This document shows, one piece after another, positions 34,592-43,218 of a stretch of DNA of 64,000 bases; position 1 is the first letter of the stretch; the number at the start of each line of letters is the position of its first letter. The notes below the pieces were generated by a model, which searched no databases, had not been told where the DNA came from, and saw only the letters and a program-made list of their open reading frames with translations. This stretch comes from Mycolicibacterium sediminis (lineage in GTDB: Bacteria > Actinomycetota > Actinomycetes > Mycobacteriales > Mycobacteriaceae). Location of the stretch: contig NZ_AP022588.1 in assembly GCF_010731735.1 (NCBI RefSeq), positions 4,278,001 to 4,342,000 on the forward strand. Reading direction: 5' to 3'. The position numbers and the translations under genes are program-made.

Positions 34592-35791
34592 GTGGCCGGC
34601 GACGGGATGGACGCGACGCAGGACAGGATGACCCGTCGGGCCAGGATGGCCACCGCCGCCCAGTTCCTCACCAACGGCGCACTGTTCGCCAACCTCGCGC
34701 CGCGCCTACCCGAGATCAAGACCGACCTCGCGCTGTCGAACACGACCTACGGCATCGTCGTCGCTGCGTTCCCGGCCGGTGCGCTCGCGGCCGGGCTCAC
34801 CGCCGGTGCGTTGATCCGCAGGTTCACCTCGGCGCGGATGGCGCTCGCGGGCACCGCGGGAATCGCGGTGATGACGGCGGTCGCGGCGGTTTCGCCGTCT
34901 GCGGTGCTGGTGGCCGTCGCGCTGTTCCTCGGCGGGGCCTGCGACGCCATCACCGACGTCGCGCAGAACACGCAGGGACTGCGGGTGCAGCGCAGCTACG
35001 GCCGATCGATCATCAACTCGCTGCACGCCATCTGGTCGATCGGCGCGGTGCTGGGCAGCGCGATGGCGGCCGCCGCGATCGCGCTGGCCGTGCCGCGCGA
35101 GATACACCTCGCCGTGACCGCGGTGCTGTTCACCGCGGTCGCCGCGGTCGGCTACCGATTTCTGCTGAAGGGCTCCGACGCCGACGGGGAGGAGACGGCC
35201 GCCGCCGCTCGGGCCGGCGGGGCAGGGCGGCGGGTCTACGGGATCCTGGTGCTGCTGGTGCTGCTCGCCATGGCGGGCGCGGTGGTCGAGGACGCCGGCA
35301 GTTCGTGGGCGACGCTCTACCTACGGGACGACCTCGGCGCGGCGGGCGCCGTCGCCGTGCTGGGCTACATCGCGCTGCTGTCGTTCCAGTTCGTGGGCCG
35401 GATGGTGGGGGACCGGGTGGTCGACCGCTTCGGCGAGCGTGCCGTCGCCCGTGCGGGCGGCCTGATCGTGACGATCGGGATGGGCGCGGCGCTGCTGTTC
35501 CCCAGCGTGCCGTCGACGATCGCCGGGTTCGCCGCGGCCGGCATCGGGATCGCCACCGTCATCCCCGCGGCGATGCACGGCGCCGACCGGCTACCCGGAC
35601 TGCGCCCCGGGAGCGGGCTCACCGTGGTCGCGTGGTTGATGCGGGTGGGCTTCGTCGGTGCGCCGCCACTGGTCGGCGCGCTCTCCGACGCCACCAGCCT
35701 GCGGGCGGCGCTGCTCATCGTGCCCGTGGTCGGCCTCGTCGTCGTCGCGGCCTCCGGGGCCCTCAGTGGGCGGCGCTCGCCAGTTCGATGA
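34592..35791 (+). CDS. MFS transporter, 12 helices
   Basis: A 399-residue membrane protein with twelve predicted helices and a central cytoplasmic loop near residues 195-210. Features include FANLAPRLPEIKTDL, typical of a fucose-permease-like MFS branch, the loop RRFTSARMALAG after TM2, and GRMVGDRVVDRFGERAVAR between TM8 and TM9, an A-motif-like repeat. GTG 34592 (TATCGT 8 nt upstream) or ATG 34607 could be the start. The intergenic space with the divergent decarboxylase gene is 22 bp, so the two are probably coordinately regulated; export of an amino acid or polyamine is one possibility. Confidence 0.85.
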   Translation: MAGDGMDATQDRMTRRARMATAAQFLTNGALFANLAPRLPEIKTDLALSNTTYGIVVAAFPAGALAAGLTAGALIRRFTSARMALAGTAGIAVMTAVAAVSPSAVLVAVALFLGGACDAITDVAQNTQGLRVQRSYGRSIINSLHAIWSIGAVLGSAMAAAAIALAVPREIHLAVTAVLFTAVAAVGYRFLLKGSDADGEETAAAARAGGAGRRVYGILVLLVLLAMAGAVVEDAGSSWATLYLRDDLGAAGAVAVLGYIALLSFQFVGRMVGDRVVDRFGERAVARAGGLIVTIGMGAALLFPSVPSTIAGFAAAGIGIATVIPAAMHGADRLPGLRPGSGLTVVAWLMRVGFVGAPPLVGALSDATSLRAALLIVPVVGLVVVAASGALSGRRSPVR

Positions 35792-36089
35792 CGAGGACGC
35801 CCGCCACGATGAACCCGATGCCGACGAGCATCTTCACCGTCAGTGGGTCGCCGAAGAGGTAGCGCGCGACGACCGCGACGAGTGCGACGCCGCAGGCCGT
35901 CCACACGCCGTAGGCGATGCCCACCGGCAAGCCGAGCGACAGCGTCAGCCACAGCAGGTAGAAGGATGCCAGGTAGCCGAGCACGACCGGTGCGATCCAG
36001 ACCTTCCTGCGGAAGCCGTCCGACGCGCGCAGCGCCAGCGTGGCGCACACCTCGATGCCGATGGCGCAGAACAGCACGACCCACGTCAC
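35763..36089 (-). CDS. SMR-family drug/metabolite exporter subunit B
   Basis: A 108-residue protein with four hydrophobic helices; TM1 carries the essential Glu (FCAIGIEVCATLALRAS), with the SMR signature VGIAYGVWTACG in TM3. The GTG start overlaps the stop of the upstream SMR gene by 4 bp, so the two form a translationally coupled pair, as in EbrAB-type heterodimers. The last 29 bp overlap the convergent MFS gene. Confidence 0.9.
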   Translation of the reverse strand: MTWVVLFCAIGIEVCATLALRASDGFRRKVWIAPVVLGYLASFYLLWLTLSLGLPVGIAYGVWTACGVALVAVVARYLFGDPLTVKMLVGIGFIVAGVLVIELASAAH

Positions 36090-36427
36090 GGCGCCGACTC
36101 CTCCGTCGCCGGGTGCGAACCCAGTTCGACGAAGAGAACGCCCACGATGATCAGCCCGATGCCTGCGGCGATCACCCACGTGAACGCCTCGCCGAACACG
36201 AGCGCGGCGAGGACGGCTGTGGCCGCCGTCCCGGCGGCGCCCCAGATCCCGTACGCGACGCCGATCGCGATGCCCGCGCGCAGGACCAGGGTCAGGAAGG
36301 CGAAGGACGCGAGGTAGCCGACGACCACCACGACCAGCCACGCGCTCTGCTCCTGGGAGGCGCGCAGGGACAGGGTCGCGGCGACCTCACTGACGATGGC
36401 CGCAGCCAACAGCACCCACTTCCGCAC
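36086..36427 (-). CDS. SMR-family drug/metabolite exporter subunit A
   Basis: A 113-residue four-helix protein with the essential Glu in TM1 (AAIVSEVAATLSLRAS) and the GVAYGIWGAAGTA motif. It and the following gene are alike but distinct, so a heterodimeric proton antiporter is likely; paired SMR proteins often export polyamines, guanidinium or quaternary amines. TAGGTT lies 6 nt before GTG 36427 (leaderless). Confidence 0.9.
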   Translation of the reverse strand: MRKWVLLAAAIVSEVAATLSLRASQEQSAWLVVVVVGYLASFAFLTLVLRAGIAIGVAYGIWGAAGTAATAVLAALVFGEAFTWVIAAGIGLIIVGVLFVELGSHPATEESAP

Positions 36428-36513
36428 CGCCCCAACCTAGTCCCCGGTCGAGGTGACGGGTCGGCACGCATCGCCGTCGGCCGTCAGGTGTTTGCCCGGC
36501 CGCTCCCGGCGAA

Positions 36514-36529
36514 CCCGCTGTTCAGCGGG
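36514..36529. promoter_or_regulatory. Palindrome between divergent SMR and VWA operons
   Basis: CCCGCTG-TT-CAGCGGG is a 7+2+7 inverted repeat in the 173-bp space between the SMR pair (minus) and the VWA gene (plus). The loop is too short for a good terminator and both genes diverge from it, so an operator is more likely. The plus-strand -10 candidate is TAACCT at 36548-36553. Confidence 0.4.
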
Positions 36530-36600
36530 GTTGTCAGTGCCGACGGGTAACCTGGACCACAGTGAACGGCACCCCGTTCCGGCCTTGCGAAGGAGTCCAC

Positions 36601-37248
36601 ATGACCGATCCCCAGCGCACCCTCGTCGCCGTTCTACTCGACCGCTCCGGGTCCATGGAGTCCATCAGGACCGACACCGAGGGAGGCTTCAACGCCTTCA
36701 TCGCCGAGCAGCGCAAGGAACCGGGGGAGGCCTTGGTGACGCTCGCGCAGTTCGACACGCACTACGACGTCGTCTACCAGAACCGGCCCATCGCCGACGT
36801 CCCGCCGCTCGAACTGCAGCCCCGGGGCGGCACGGCGCTGTACGACGCGCTCGGCAAGCTGATCACCGACGTGGGCGCCGAACTCGCCGCCCGCCCCGAG
36901 GACGTGCGGCCCGGCCACGTGATCGTGGTCGTCATGACCGACGGCATGGAGAACTCGAGCGTCGAGTGGACCCACGACGCGATCAGCGCCGCCATCAAGC
37001 GGCAGGAGAAGGAGTACTCCTGGTACTTCGTCTTCCTCGGCGCGAACATGGACGCGGTCGCCGTCGCCTCGAAGATGGGCTTCGATCAGGCCCGCTCGAT
37101 GACCTACGGGGCGAACGACGAGGGCGTGGCGTCGGCGATGAGCGCGACCACTGCCTACGTCTCGCGCCAGCGGCGCAGCCGCGCCGGGCTCGCCGCGCCG
37201 GGCTTCTCGCCGGATGAGCGTGAGGCGTCGCTGGGTCGCAATCGGTGA
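36601..37248 (+). CDS. von Willebrand factor A domain protein
   Basis: A 215-residue cytoplasmic VWA protein. The MIDAS is complete: DRSGSM near residue 15 (DxSxS), PRGGTALYDALG with the Thr, and VVMTDGMENSS with the Asp. AAGGAG lies 5-6 nt before ATG 36601; a GTG at 36562, 8 nt after TAACCT, would give a 13-residue extension. Its stop overlaps the carboxylesterase start by 4 bp, so the two are coupled. Function of this VWA type is unknown; they often act with AAA ATPases, none of which is nearby. Confidence 0.85.
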   Translation: MTDPQRTLVAVLLDRSGSMESIRTDTEGGFNAFIAEQRKEPGEALVTLAQFDTHYDVVYQNRPIADVPPLELQPRGGTALYDALGKLITDVGAELAARPEDVRPGHVIVVVMTDGMENSSVEWTHDAISAAIKRQEKEYSWYFVFLGANMDAVAVASKMGFDQARSMTYGANDEGVASAMSATTAYVSRQRRSRAGLAAPGFSPDEREASLGRNR

Positions 37249-38786
37249 CGGGCGGCCCGGTCGTCGACACCGCGTACGGACCGGTGCGCGGCGTCGACGA
37301 CGGCACGGTCAAGGTCTGGAAGGGCGTCAGGTACGCGACCCCTCCGGTCGGCGCCCTGCGCTGGCGGTCGCCCCGGCCACCGGAACCCTGGACCGAGCCC
37401 GCCGATGCGACCAAGGTGGGCCCGGCCTGCCCGCAACCCACCGATCCCCGCATCCCGCTGGATCTCGGTGCGCCACAGGGCGACGACTGCCTGACGCTCA
37501 ACGTGTGGGCGTCGTCGGACACCCGACCGGGCGACGCCAAGCCCGTGCTGGTGTGGGTGCACGGCGGGGCGTACATCCTGGGGTCCGCGGCCCAATCGCT
37601 GTATCACGGCGGCGCTCTCGCGCGGGGCGGCGAGGTGATCGTCGTGACCGTGAACTTCCGGCTGGGCGCCCTCGGATTCCTCGACCTGTCGGCGTTCAGC
37701 ACGCCCGAGACCACGTTCGAGACCAACCTCGGCCTGCGGGACGTGGTGTTCGCGCTCGAGTGGGTGCGGGACAACGTCGCGGCGTTCGGGGGAGACCCCG
37801 GCCGCGTCACGCTGTTCGGCGAATCCGCGGGCGGTGGTGCGGTGACGACACTGCTCGCGAGTCCCGCGGCCGCCGGACTGTTCCACGGCGCCATCGCGCA
37901 GAGTTCCCCGGTCACGTCCATCTACGACGCGGCGCGCGGCCGTACCGTGGGCCGCCGGTTCCTCGACGCGCTGGGGATCGGCGAGGACGAGGTCGACCGG
38001 CTTCCGGACCTCCCCATGGCCGACGTGCTGGCGGCCAGCAAGCGGGTCTTCGACGACGTCCCCGTCGAGACACCCGGCACCCTGGGCTTCGCGCCGACGG
38101 TCGACGGCGATCTGGTTCCGGAGCATCCCGTGGACGCCGCCCGCGCGGGCCGGACCCATCCGGTGCCGCTCGTCATCGGCACCAACAAGAACGAGGCGGC
38201 GCTGTTCCGGTTCATGAAGTCGCCGCTGATGCCGATCACGCCCGAGGCGATCAAGCGGATGTTCGACCAGCTTGGTGCCGAGCAGCCGGACCTACGGCTG
38301 CCCACCGAGGCTCAGCTCGGATCGACTTACCGGGGTCGTGGCAAGACACCGGGGATGGGCGTGGCACGCGACATCGGCTTCCGCATGCCGTCGATCTGGT
38401 TCGCCGAGGGCCACGCCGCCGTCGCTCCCGTCTACCTCTACCGGTTCGACTGGGCGACACCGATGTTGCGGCTGGTCCGACTCGGCGCGGCACACGCGAC
38501 CGAACTGCCCTACGTCTGGGGCAATCTCACGATGGGTCCGCGGGACCCGACGTTCAAGCTCGGCGGACTCAAGGCCGGGACGGCGCTGTCCGAACGCATC
38601 CGCCGACGCTGGATCAGCTTCGCGGCCACGGGAGAACCGTCGGGCTCGGAGGACGACCCGGTGTGGCGACCGTATCGGCCGGAGGACCGCGCGACGCTGG
38701 TCATCGACAAGCGCGAAGCCGTTCGACACGACCTCGACGAACTCCTCCGGACGGCCTGGGGCGAGGACGTTCTGAGCTTCCGCTGA
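37245..38786 (+). CDS. Type-B carboxylesterase (LipT-like)
   Basis: A 513-residue alpha/beta hydrolase. The nucleophile elbow is LFGESAGGGAVTTLL (Ser about residue 188), the oxyanion Gly-rich turn is VWVHGGAYILGSA, and the family signature DCLTLNVWAS is present. Catalytic acid and His are expected in FMKSPLM and AAHATELPYVWG, respectively. Length and motifs resemble M. tuberculosis LipT (carboxylesterase). It hydrolyses carboxylic esters; the substrate is not known. Coupled by a GTGA overlap to the VWA gene. Confidence 0.88.
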   Translation: MTGGPVVDTAYGPVRGVDDGTVKVWKGVRYATPPVGALRWRSPRPPEPWTEPADATKVGPACPQPTDPRIPLDLGAPQGDDCLTLNVWASSDTRPGDAKPVLVWVHGGAYILGSAAQSLYHGGALARGGEVIVVTVNFRLGALGFLDLSAFSTPETTFETNLGLRDVVFALEWVRDNVAAFGGDPGRVTLFGESAGGGAVTTLLASPAAAGLFHGAIAQSSPVTSIYDAARGRTVGRRFLDALGIGEDEVDRLPDLPMADVLAASKRVFDDVPVETPGTLGFAPTVDGDLVPEHPVDAARAGRTHPVPLVIGTNKNEAALFRFMKSPLMPITPEAIKRMFDQLGAEQPDLRLPTEAQLGSTYRGRGKTPGMGVARDIGFRMPSIWFAEGHAAVAPVYLYRFDWATPMLRLVRLGAAHATELPYVWGNLTMGPRDPTFKLGGLKAGTALSERIRRRWISFAATGEPSGSEDDPVWRPYRPEDRATLVIDKREAVRHDLDELLRTAWGEDVLSFR

Positions 38787-38825
38787 GTTCCGGGCCGCTA
38801 AACTCAGCCCCCGGGAGGTGACGGC

Positions 38826-39761
38826 GTGGACACTCTGACACGGGTACGAGACGTCTTGGACGTGCTGCCGCCGCAGATGCGGGATCCGGTGCTGTTCGCG
38901 ATCCCCTTCTTCCTGTTGCTGCTGATCGTCGAGTGGACCGCCGCCCGCAAGCTCGACCACCTCGAGGACGACCGCGCGCCGTCGGGGGCCTACCTGCGCC
39001 GCGACGCGGTCGCGAGCCTGTCGATGGGTCTGGTGTCGATCGCCACGACGGGGCTCTGGAAGTTCGTCGCGCTCCTCGGATACGCCGCGCTCTTCGCCTA
39101 CGTGGCGCCCTGGCACCTGTCGTCGACCGCCTGGTACACGTGGGTGCTCGCCATCGTCGGCGTCGACCTGCTCTTCTACGCCTACCACCGCATCGCCCAC
39201 CGCGTCCGGCTGATCTGGGCCACCCACCAGGCCCACCACTCCAGCCGGTACTTCAACTTCGCCACCGCGCTACGCCAGAAGTGGAACAACAGCGGCGAGA
39301 TCCTGATCTGGATTCCATTGCCGCTGCTGGGCATACCGCCGTGGATGGTCTTCGCGAGCTTCTCGGTGAACCTCATCTATCAGTTCTGGGTCCACACCGA
39401 GCGCATCGGGCTGATGTGGCGTCCGATCGAGTTCGTCTTCAACACTCCGTCGCACCACCGGGTGCACCACGGGATGGATGCGGAGTATCTCGACAAGAAC
39501 TACGCCGGCATCTTCATCCTGTGGGACCGACTCTTCGGCACCTACCAGGACGAACTGTTCCGACCGCACTACGGGCTGACCAAGCAGGTCGACACCTTCA
39601 ACGTGTGGACGCTGCAGACCCACGAGTACGCGGCGATCGCCCGCGACGTCCGACGTGCCACGCGCTGGCGGGATCGGCTGGGCTACGTGTTCGGACCGCC
39701 GGGATGGGCGCCGCCGGCGGCCGTGCAGCCCGACATCGCGGCACCCGCCACCACCCACTAG
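38826..39761 (+). CDS. Fatty acid hydroxylase/sterol desaturase family membrane enzyme
   Basis: A 311-residue protein with about four membrane helices and the eight-His di-iron cluster of the family (PF04116): YHRIAHR, WATHQAHHSS, VHTER and PSHHRVHHG. The arrangement resembles alkylglycerol monooxygenase-type and sterol desaturase relatives, so O2-dependent hydroxylation of a lipid is likely. TAAACT (38799-38804) is a -10 candidate, and GGGAGGTGA lies 5 nt before GTG 38826. Electron donor is not encoded next to it. The next gene begins 68 bp downstream with its own start signal. Confidence 0.88.
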   Translation: MDTLTRVRDVLDVLPPQMRDPVLFAIPFFLLLLIVEWTAARKLDHLEDDRAPSGAYLRRDAVASLSMGLVSIATTGLWKFVALLGYAALFAYVAPWHLSSTAWYTWVLAIVGVDLLFYAYHRIAHRVRLIWATHQAHHSSRYFNFATALRQKWNNSGEILIWIPLPLLGIPPWMVFASFSVNLIYQFWVHTERIGLMWRPIEFVFNTPSHHRVHHGMDAEYLDKNYAGIFILWDRLFGTYQDELFRPHYGLTKQVDTFNVWTLQTHEYAAIARDVRRATRWRDRLGYVFGPPGWAPPAAVQPDIAAPATTH

Positions 39762-39829
39762 AACGACGGATTCCGTCGCCTAAGCCCCTTTTCGACCCCC
39801 GATTCGCAGGTGCCAGTAGGGTTGGGGGT

Positions 39830-41236
39830 GTGAAAACCGTCTTCGACGACGATGTCGACCCCGGTCTCGTCGATCGCTCCCTGGCAGGCAGCGCCGCCGG
39901 GGCCGTGTGGCTCGACGTCCCCCGCCCGACGTATCCCGCACTCGACGCGCCGATCACCTGCGACCTTGTCGTGGTGGGCGGCGGATACGCCGGGCTGTGG
40001 ACCGCACTGCATGCCGCGCGCCGCGATCCCGGCCGCAGCGTCGTGCTGCTCGAGGCCAACCGGATCGGCTGGGCGGCCTCGGGACGCAACGGCGGATTCG
40101 TGGAGGCGAGCATCACCCACGGCGCCCAGAACGGACGCACGCGGTGGCCCGAGGAGTTCGACACGCTCACCGCGATGGGCCTGGAGAACCTCGACGGCAT
40201 GCAGGCCGAGATCGCGGAACTGGGTCTCGACGTCGAGTGGCAGCGCAGCGGCATGCTCCTGGTCGCCACCGAGCCCCACCAGGTGCCGTGGCTCCAGTCG
40301 TCCGCCGAGGAGGGCGACGGCAAGTTCCTCGACCAGGCGGAACTGCGGGGCGAGATCGACTCCCCGACCTACCGCGCCGGCCTGTTCGAGCCCGACACGT
40401 GTGCCATCGTCCATCCGGCGAAACTGGCGTTCGAACTCGCCCGCGCGTGCGTCGACGCCGGCGTCCGGATCTTCGAGCACAGCAACGCCCGTTCCCTCGA
40501 CACCAACGGCGGATCGGTGCGCATCGAGGCCGCCGACACCGTCGTGACCGCGCGGCAGGCCGTCCTCGCTACCAACGTCTACACCAGCCTGCTGCGGCGC
40601 AACCGGCTCTACACCGTTCCCGTCTACGACTACGTCGTCGCCACCGAGCCGCTGACCGACGCCCAGATGGATCGGGTGGGGTGGCGCAATCACCAGGGGA
40701 TCGGCGACGCCGCGAACCAGTTCCACTACTACCGCCGCACCATGGACAACCGCATAGTCTGGGGTGGATACGACGCGATCTACAACTTCGGCGGCAAGGT
40801 GGACTCCGCCTACGAGGACAGGGACGAGTCCTACCGGAGGTTGGCCGAGCACTTCTTCCTCACCTTCCCGCAACTCGACGACGTCCGGTTCAGTCATCGC
40901 TGGGCGGGGCCCATCGACACCAACACCAGGTTCTGCGCGCACTGGGGTCTGGCGAGGGAGGGCCGGGTGGCCTACGTCAACGGGTTCACCGGCCTGGGCG
41001 TCGGCGCGGCGCGCTTCGCCGCCGACGTCTGTCTCGACCTGCTGGCGGGGACACCGACGGCCAGGACCGAACTGGAGATGGTCCGGCGCAAGCCCCTGCC
41101 GTTCCCGCCAGAACCGTTGGCCTCCATCGGCATTCAAGCCACTCGCTGGTCCCTGGACCGCGCCGACCACTCGGCCGGACGGCGCAACCTCCTGCTGCGC
41201 ACCCTCGACTCCCTAGGACTCGGCTTCGATTCCTGA
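39830..41236 (+). CDS. DadA/PuuB-type FAD amine oxidoreductase
   Basis: A 468-residue DAO-family flavoprotein. The FAD motif is DLVVVGGGYAGLWTALHAA (about residues 45-63) followed by VVLLEANRIGWAASGRNGG, the RNGG loop typical of gamma-glutamylputrescine oxidase (PuuB) and related enzymes. The C-terminal FAD contact is YVNGFTGLGVGAARFAADV. It likely oxidises an amino acid or polyamine conjugate. GTG 39830 is preceded by TAGGGT at 7 nt (leaderless). The long frame upstream is antisense/overlap noise from the hydroxylase gene. Confidence 0.87.
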   Translation: MKTVFDDDVDPGLVDRSLAGSAAGAVWLDVPRPTYPALDAPITCDLVVVGGGYAGLWTALHAARRDPGRSVVLLEANRIGWAASGRNGGFVEASITHGAQNGRTRWPEEFDTLTAMGLENLDGMQAEIAELGLDVEWQRSGMLLVATEPHQVPWLQSSAEEGDGKFLDQAELRGEIDSPTYRAGLFEPDTCAIVHPAKLAFELARACVDAGVRIFEHSNARSLDTNGGSVRIEAADTVVTARQAVLATNVYTSLLRRNRLYTVPVYDYVVATEPLTDAQMDRVGWRNHQGIGDAANQFHYYRRTMDNRIVWGGYDAIYNFGGKVDSAYEDRDESYRRLAEHFFLTFPQLDDVRFSHRWAGPIDTNTRFCAHWGLAREGRVAYVNGFTGLGVGAARFAADVCLDLLAGTPTARTELEMVRRKPLPFPPEPLASIGIQATRWSLDRADHSAGRRNLLLRTLDSLGLGFDS

Positions 41237-41338
41237 TACGGCAGAGGCGAACTTCCTACTGCTTCGATGTAACGCTTCGGTCTCGTTTGCGTATGGGTAG
41301 GGTAGTAATGCCCCCTACCTCACGGATCGGAGCCGGCG

Positions 41339-42025
41339 ATGGGTCAGCCGAGTTTGCGAGTTCTCACACTTGCCGCCGCAGCAGTGACCGCCGCCGTGTG
41401 TGCGCCGCTCCCCCAGGCCGCCGCCGATCCCGGTTCGCCGGTGTTCCCGGGCATGGAGATCCGACAGGACACCAGCCTCTGCACACTCGGCTTCGTCGAC
41501 GTGGCGACCCGCACCGGCTACACCGCCGGGCACTGCCGGGGATCCGGCGCGGTGACCAACAGCGGCGGCGGCTTCGTCGGCAGCCAGACGGCGTTCTCCG
41601 ACAACACCCCCAACGGCGCCACGGTGTCGACCGACCACGTGATCTCGGACTGGGAGACCATCTCGTTCGCGCCGGACGCTGCGCTCAACAACGTGCTCCC
41701 CGGTGGGCGGCCCCTGGTCGTCGACGGTGGCGTGGCCCCCACGCAGGGGCAGCGGGTGTGCCACTTCGGCGTCGTCACCGGCGAGAGCTGCGGCACCATT
41801 GAGTCGGTCAACAACGGCTGGTTCACCATGACCAATGGCGTCGTGAGTCAACGGGGTGACTCCGGCGGGCCCGTCTACGTCCCGATGGACGACGGTCGTG
41901 CCGTGATCGTCGGCATGTTCAACAGCACCTGGGGTGCCCTGCCCGCGGCGGTGTCGTGGTCGACGATCGAACAGCAGGCCCGCGGGTCCGTCGTGACGGC
42001 GGCCTCGGCCGGTGCGCCCGAGTAG
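41339..42025 (+). CDS. Secreted chymotrypsin-like serine protease (Rv1815 homolog)
   Basis: A 228-residue exported protease. After a signal peptide (LTLAAAAVTAAVCAPL to QAAADP) the catalytic triad is readable: His in TAGHCRG, Asp in SDWETISF (or STDHVISD) and Ser in QRGDSGGPVYV. Two Cys pairs are likely (SLCTLGF/GHCRG, RVCHFG/ESCGT). Position and features match Rv1815, the gene at the head of the Rv1815-Rv1819c block. GGAG lies 6 nt before ATG 41339. A GGTAGGG...CCCTACC repeat (41296-41319) lies in the leader. Substrate unknown. Confidence 0.83.
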   Translation: MGQPSLRVLTLAAAAVTAAVCAPLPQAAADPGSPVFPGMEIRQDTSLCTLGFVDVATRTGYTAGHCRGSGAVTNSGGGFVGSQTAFSDNTPNGATVSTDHVISDWETISFAPDAALNNVLPGGRPLVVDGGVAPTQGQRVCHFGVVTGESCGTIESVNNGWFTMTNGVVSQRGDSGGPVYVPMDDGRAVIVGMFNSTWGALPAAVSWSTIEQQARGSVVTAASAGAPE

Positions 42026-42071
42026 CGTGTCGGCGAAACCAATTGCGCGCGTGCGCTCTTAGGATGCGCAG

Positions 42072-42680
42072 GTGGGGATGTCAACGAGCCGGTGGTCCCG
42101 CCGGAAGATCACCATCGCGGTCCTCGCGTTGGTGGGCATCCTCGCGTTGGTGGGCACCACCGTCGCGACCATGTTGATGCCGTTCCTGCAGAACGACCGG
42201 CCGGACGTGCCGTCGAGGGCGTCCGCGACCCCCACCGCCACGGAACCGCGTCTGGTGATCAAGCCGCTCGCGGTCCGCATGGTGACCGAGGCGTTCCAGG
42301 CGCAGCCCGGCCAGTGCGACCCGCCGCCGCCTCCGCTGCCGCCGAACGAGCCGCAGGCTGCGTGCGACGTCGCGCGCAAGGCGCACTATCAACTCGAGCC
42401 GGTGTCCATCGTGATCGGTCTGACCAATGCCAAGGCGCTGAAGTTGCCGACGATGGACACCTACGGCGTCCAGATCGTCATGGACGGCCCCTCGAGCGCG
42501 GCGTTCGCGAAGTACACGACGGCCAACGTGGGCAAGCAGGTGGCGTTCGTGCGTGATGGCCTGGTGCTGGCCGCGCCGTCCATCACCGACACCATCGACG
42601 GCCAGTCGATCCAGTTGTCCGGCGACATGACCAAGGACACCGCGGACACCATCGCGAAGCTGCTGCGCGACGGCTCCTGA
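42072..42680 (+). CDS. Membrane-anchored SecD-P1-head-like protein
   Basis: A 202-residue protein with one N-terminal membrane helix (ITIAVLALVGILALVGTTVA) and an external domain. After a Pro-rich Cys-containing linker (QCDPPPPPLPPNE, ACDVARKA) comes a stretch like the SecDF P1 head: YGVQIVMDGPSSAAFAKYT, QVAFVRDGLVLAAPSITDTI, SIQLSGDMTKDTADTIAKLL. It is not SecD itself: there are no other transmembrane helices. GTG 42072 has TAGGAT 6 nt upstream (leaderless). A chaperone-like role for exported proteins such as the neighbouring protease is only a possibility. Confidence 0.75.
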   Translation: MGMSTSRWSRRKITIAVLALVGILALVGTTVATMLMPFLQNDRPDVPSRASATPTATEPRLVIKPLAVRMVTEAFQAQPGQCDPPPPPLPPNEPQAACDVARKAHYQLEPVSIVIGLTNAKALKLPTMDTYGVQIVMDGPSSAAFAKYTTANVGKQVAFVRDGLVLAAPSITDTIDGQSIQLSGDMTKDTADTIAKLLRDGS

Positions 42681-42690
42681 CGGTCCCGTT

Positions 42691-43134
42691 TCAGGTCAGC
42701 TCGAACACCGGGATCGACGGCGCCGCCGCCCGGATCTCGGCCGCGCTCGACTCGGGCGTCAGCCCCGCCACGTGACCCTTGACCTCCCAGTGCCACCGGT
42801 CGACGTACGGCGCGATGATCGCGGGCTTCGCGTCGTCGGCGAGTTCGGTGACGTTGACGACGCGGGATCGCCGGCGGGAGCCCATCTCGATCTGGCCGGC
42901 CGCCCGGGCGTTGCGGGCCCACTGGGTGTTGCCCCGCGGCGACACCAGGTACCTCCGGCCGTCGACCTCGAGGACGTTCACCACGACGCCGCGCATCTGA
43001 CCGCTCGTCCGTCCCCGAACGCGGATCGCGCACGACCCGGCAACGCTGATCCCGGCTTCCGCCAACCAGCGGAGTACCTCGTTGAACGCCCGCGCGGCGC
43101 GATTGGGACGGTTGTACCTGACGGTGTCGGGCAT
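42691..43134 (-). CDS. DDN-family deazaflavin(F420)-dependent nitroreductase-like protein
   Basis: A 147-residue split-barrel protein of the DDN/FDOR-A group. Typical motifs are RTSGQMRGVVVNVLEVDG, YLVSPRGNTQWARNARAAG and the C-terminal GSRRRSRVVNVTEL region. Such enzymes use reduced coenzyme F420 to reduce quinones or nitro compounds. AAGGAG lies 6 nt before ATG 43134. It is divergent from the TetR gene, with operator-like palindromes between them, so the TetR protein probably controls both. Confidence 0.85.
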   Translation of the reverse strand: MPDTVRYNRPNRAARAFNEVLRWLAEAGISVAGSCAIRVRGRTSGQMRGVVVNVLEVDGRRYLVSPRGNTQWARNARAAGQIEMGSRRRSRVVNVTELADDAKPAIIAPYVDRWHWEVKGHVAGLTPESSAAEIRAAAPSIPVFELT

Positions 43135-43153
43135 GGTGGCTCCTTCGGTTTTG

Positions 43154-43216
43154 GAGAGCACTGCTCTCGTTACGAGCCTGGCACGTCTGTCGACGAAGTG
43201 CAAGAGCGGTGCTCTC
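43154..43216. promoter_or_regulatory. Pair of TetR-type operators between DDN and TetR genes
   Basis: GAGAGCA-C-TGCTCTC (43154-43168) is a perfect 15-bp palindrome. AAGAGCGGTGCTCTC (43202-43216) matches it at 12 of 15 positions. Centres are 48 bp apart, and the second copy ends 2 bp before the TetR ATG. Two copies between divergent genes is the usual design for a TetR protein that represses itself and its neighbour. Confidence 0.7.
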
Positions 43217-43218
43217 GA

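Noticed and set aside
33022..35862. 946-codon plus-strand ORF across malQ, lysA-like and MFS genes
   Set aside because: Frame-shifted shadow of three well-supported genes.
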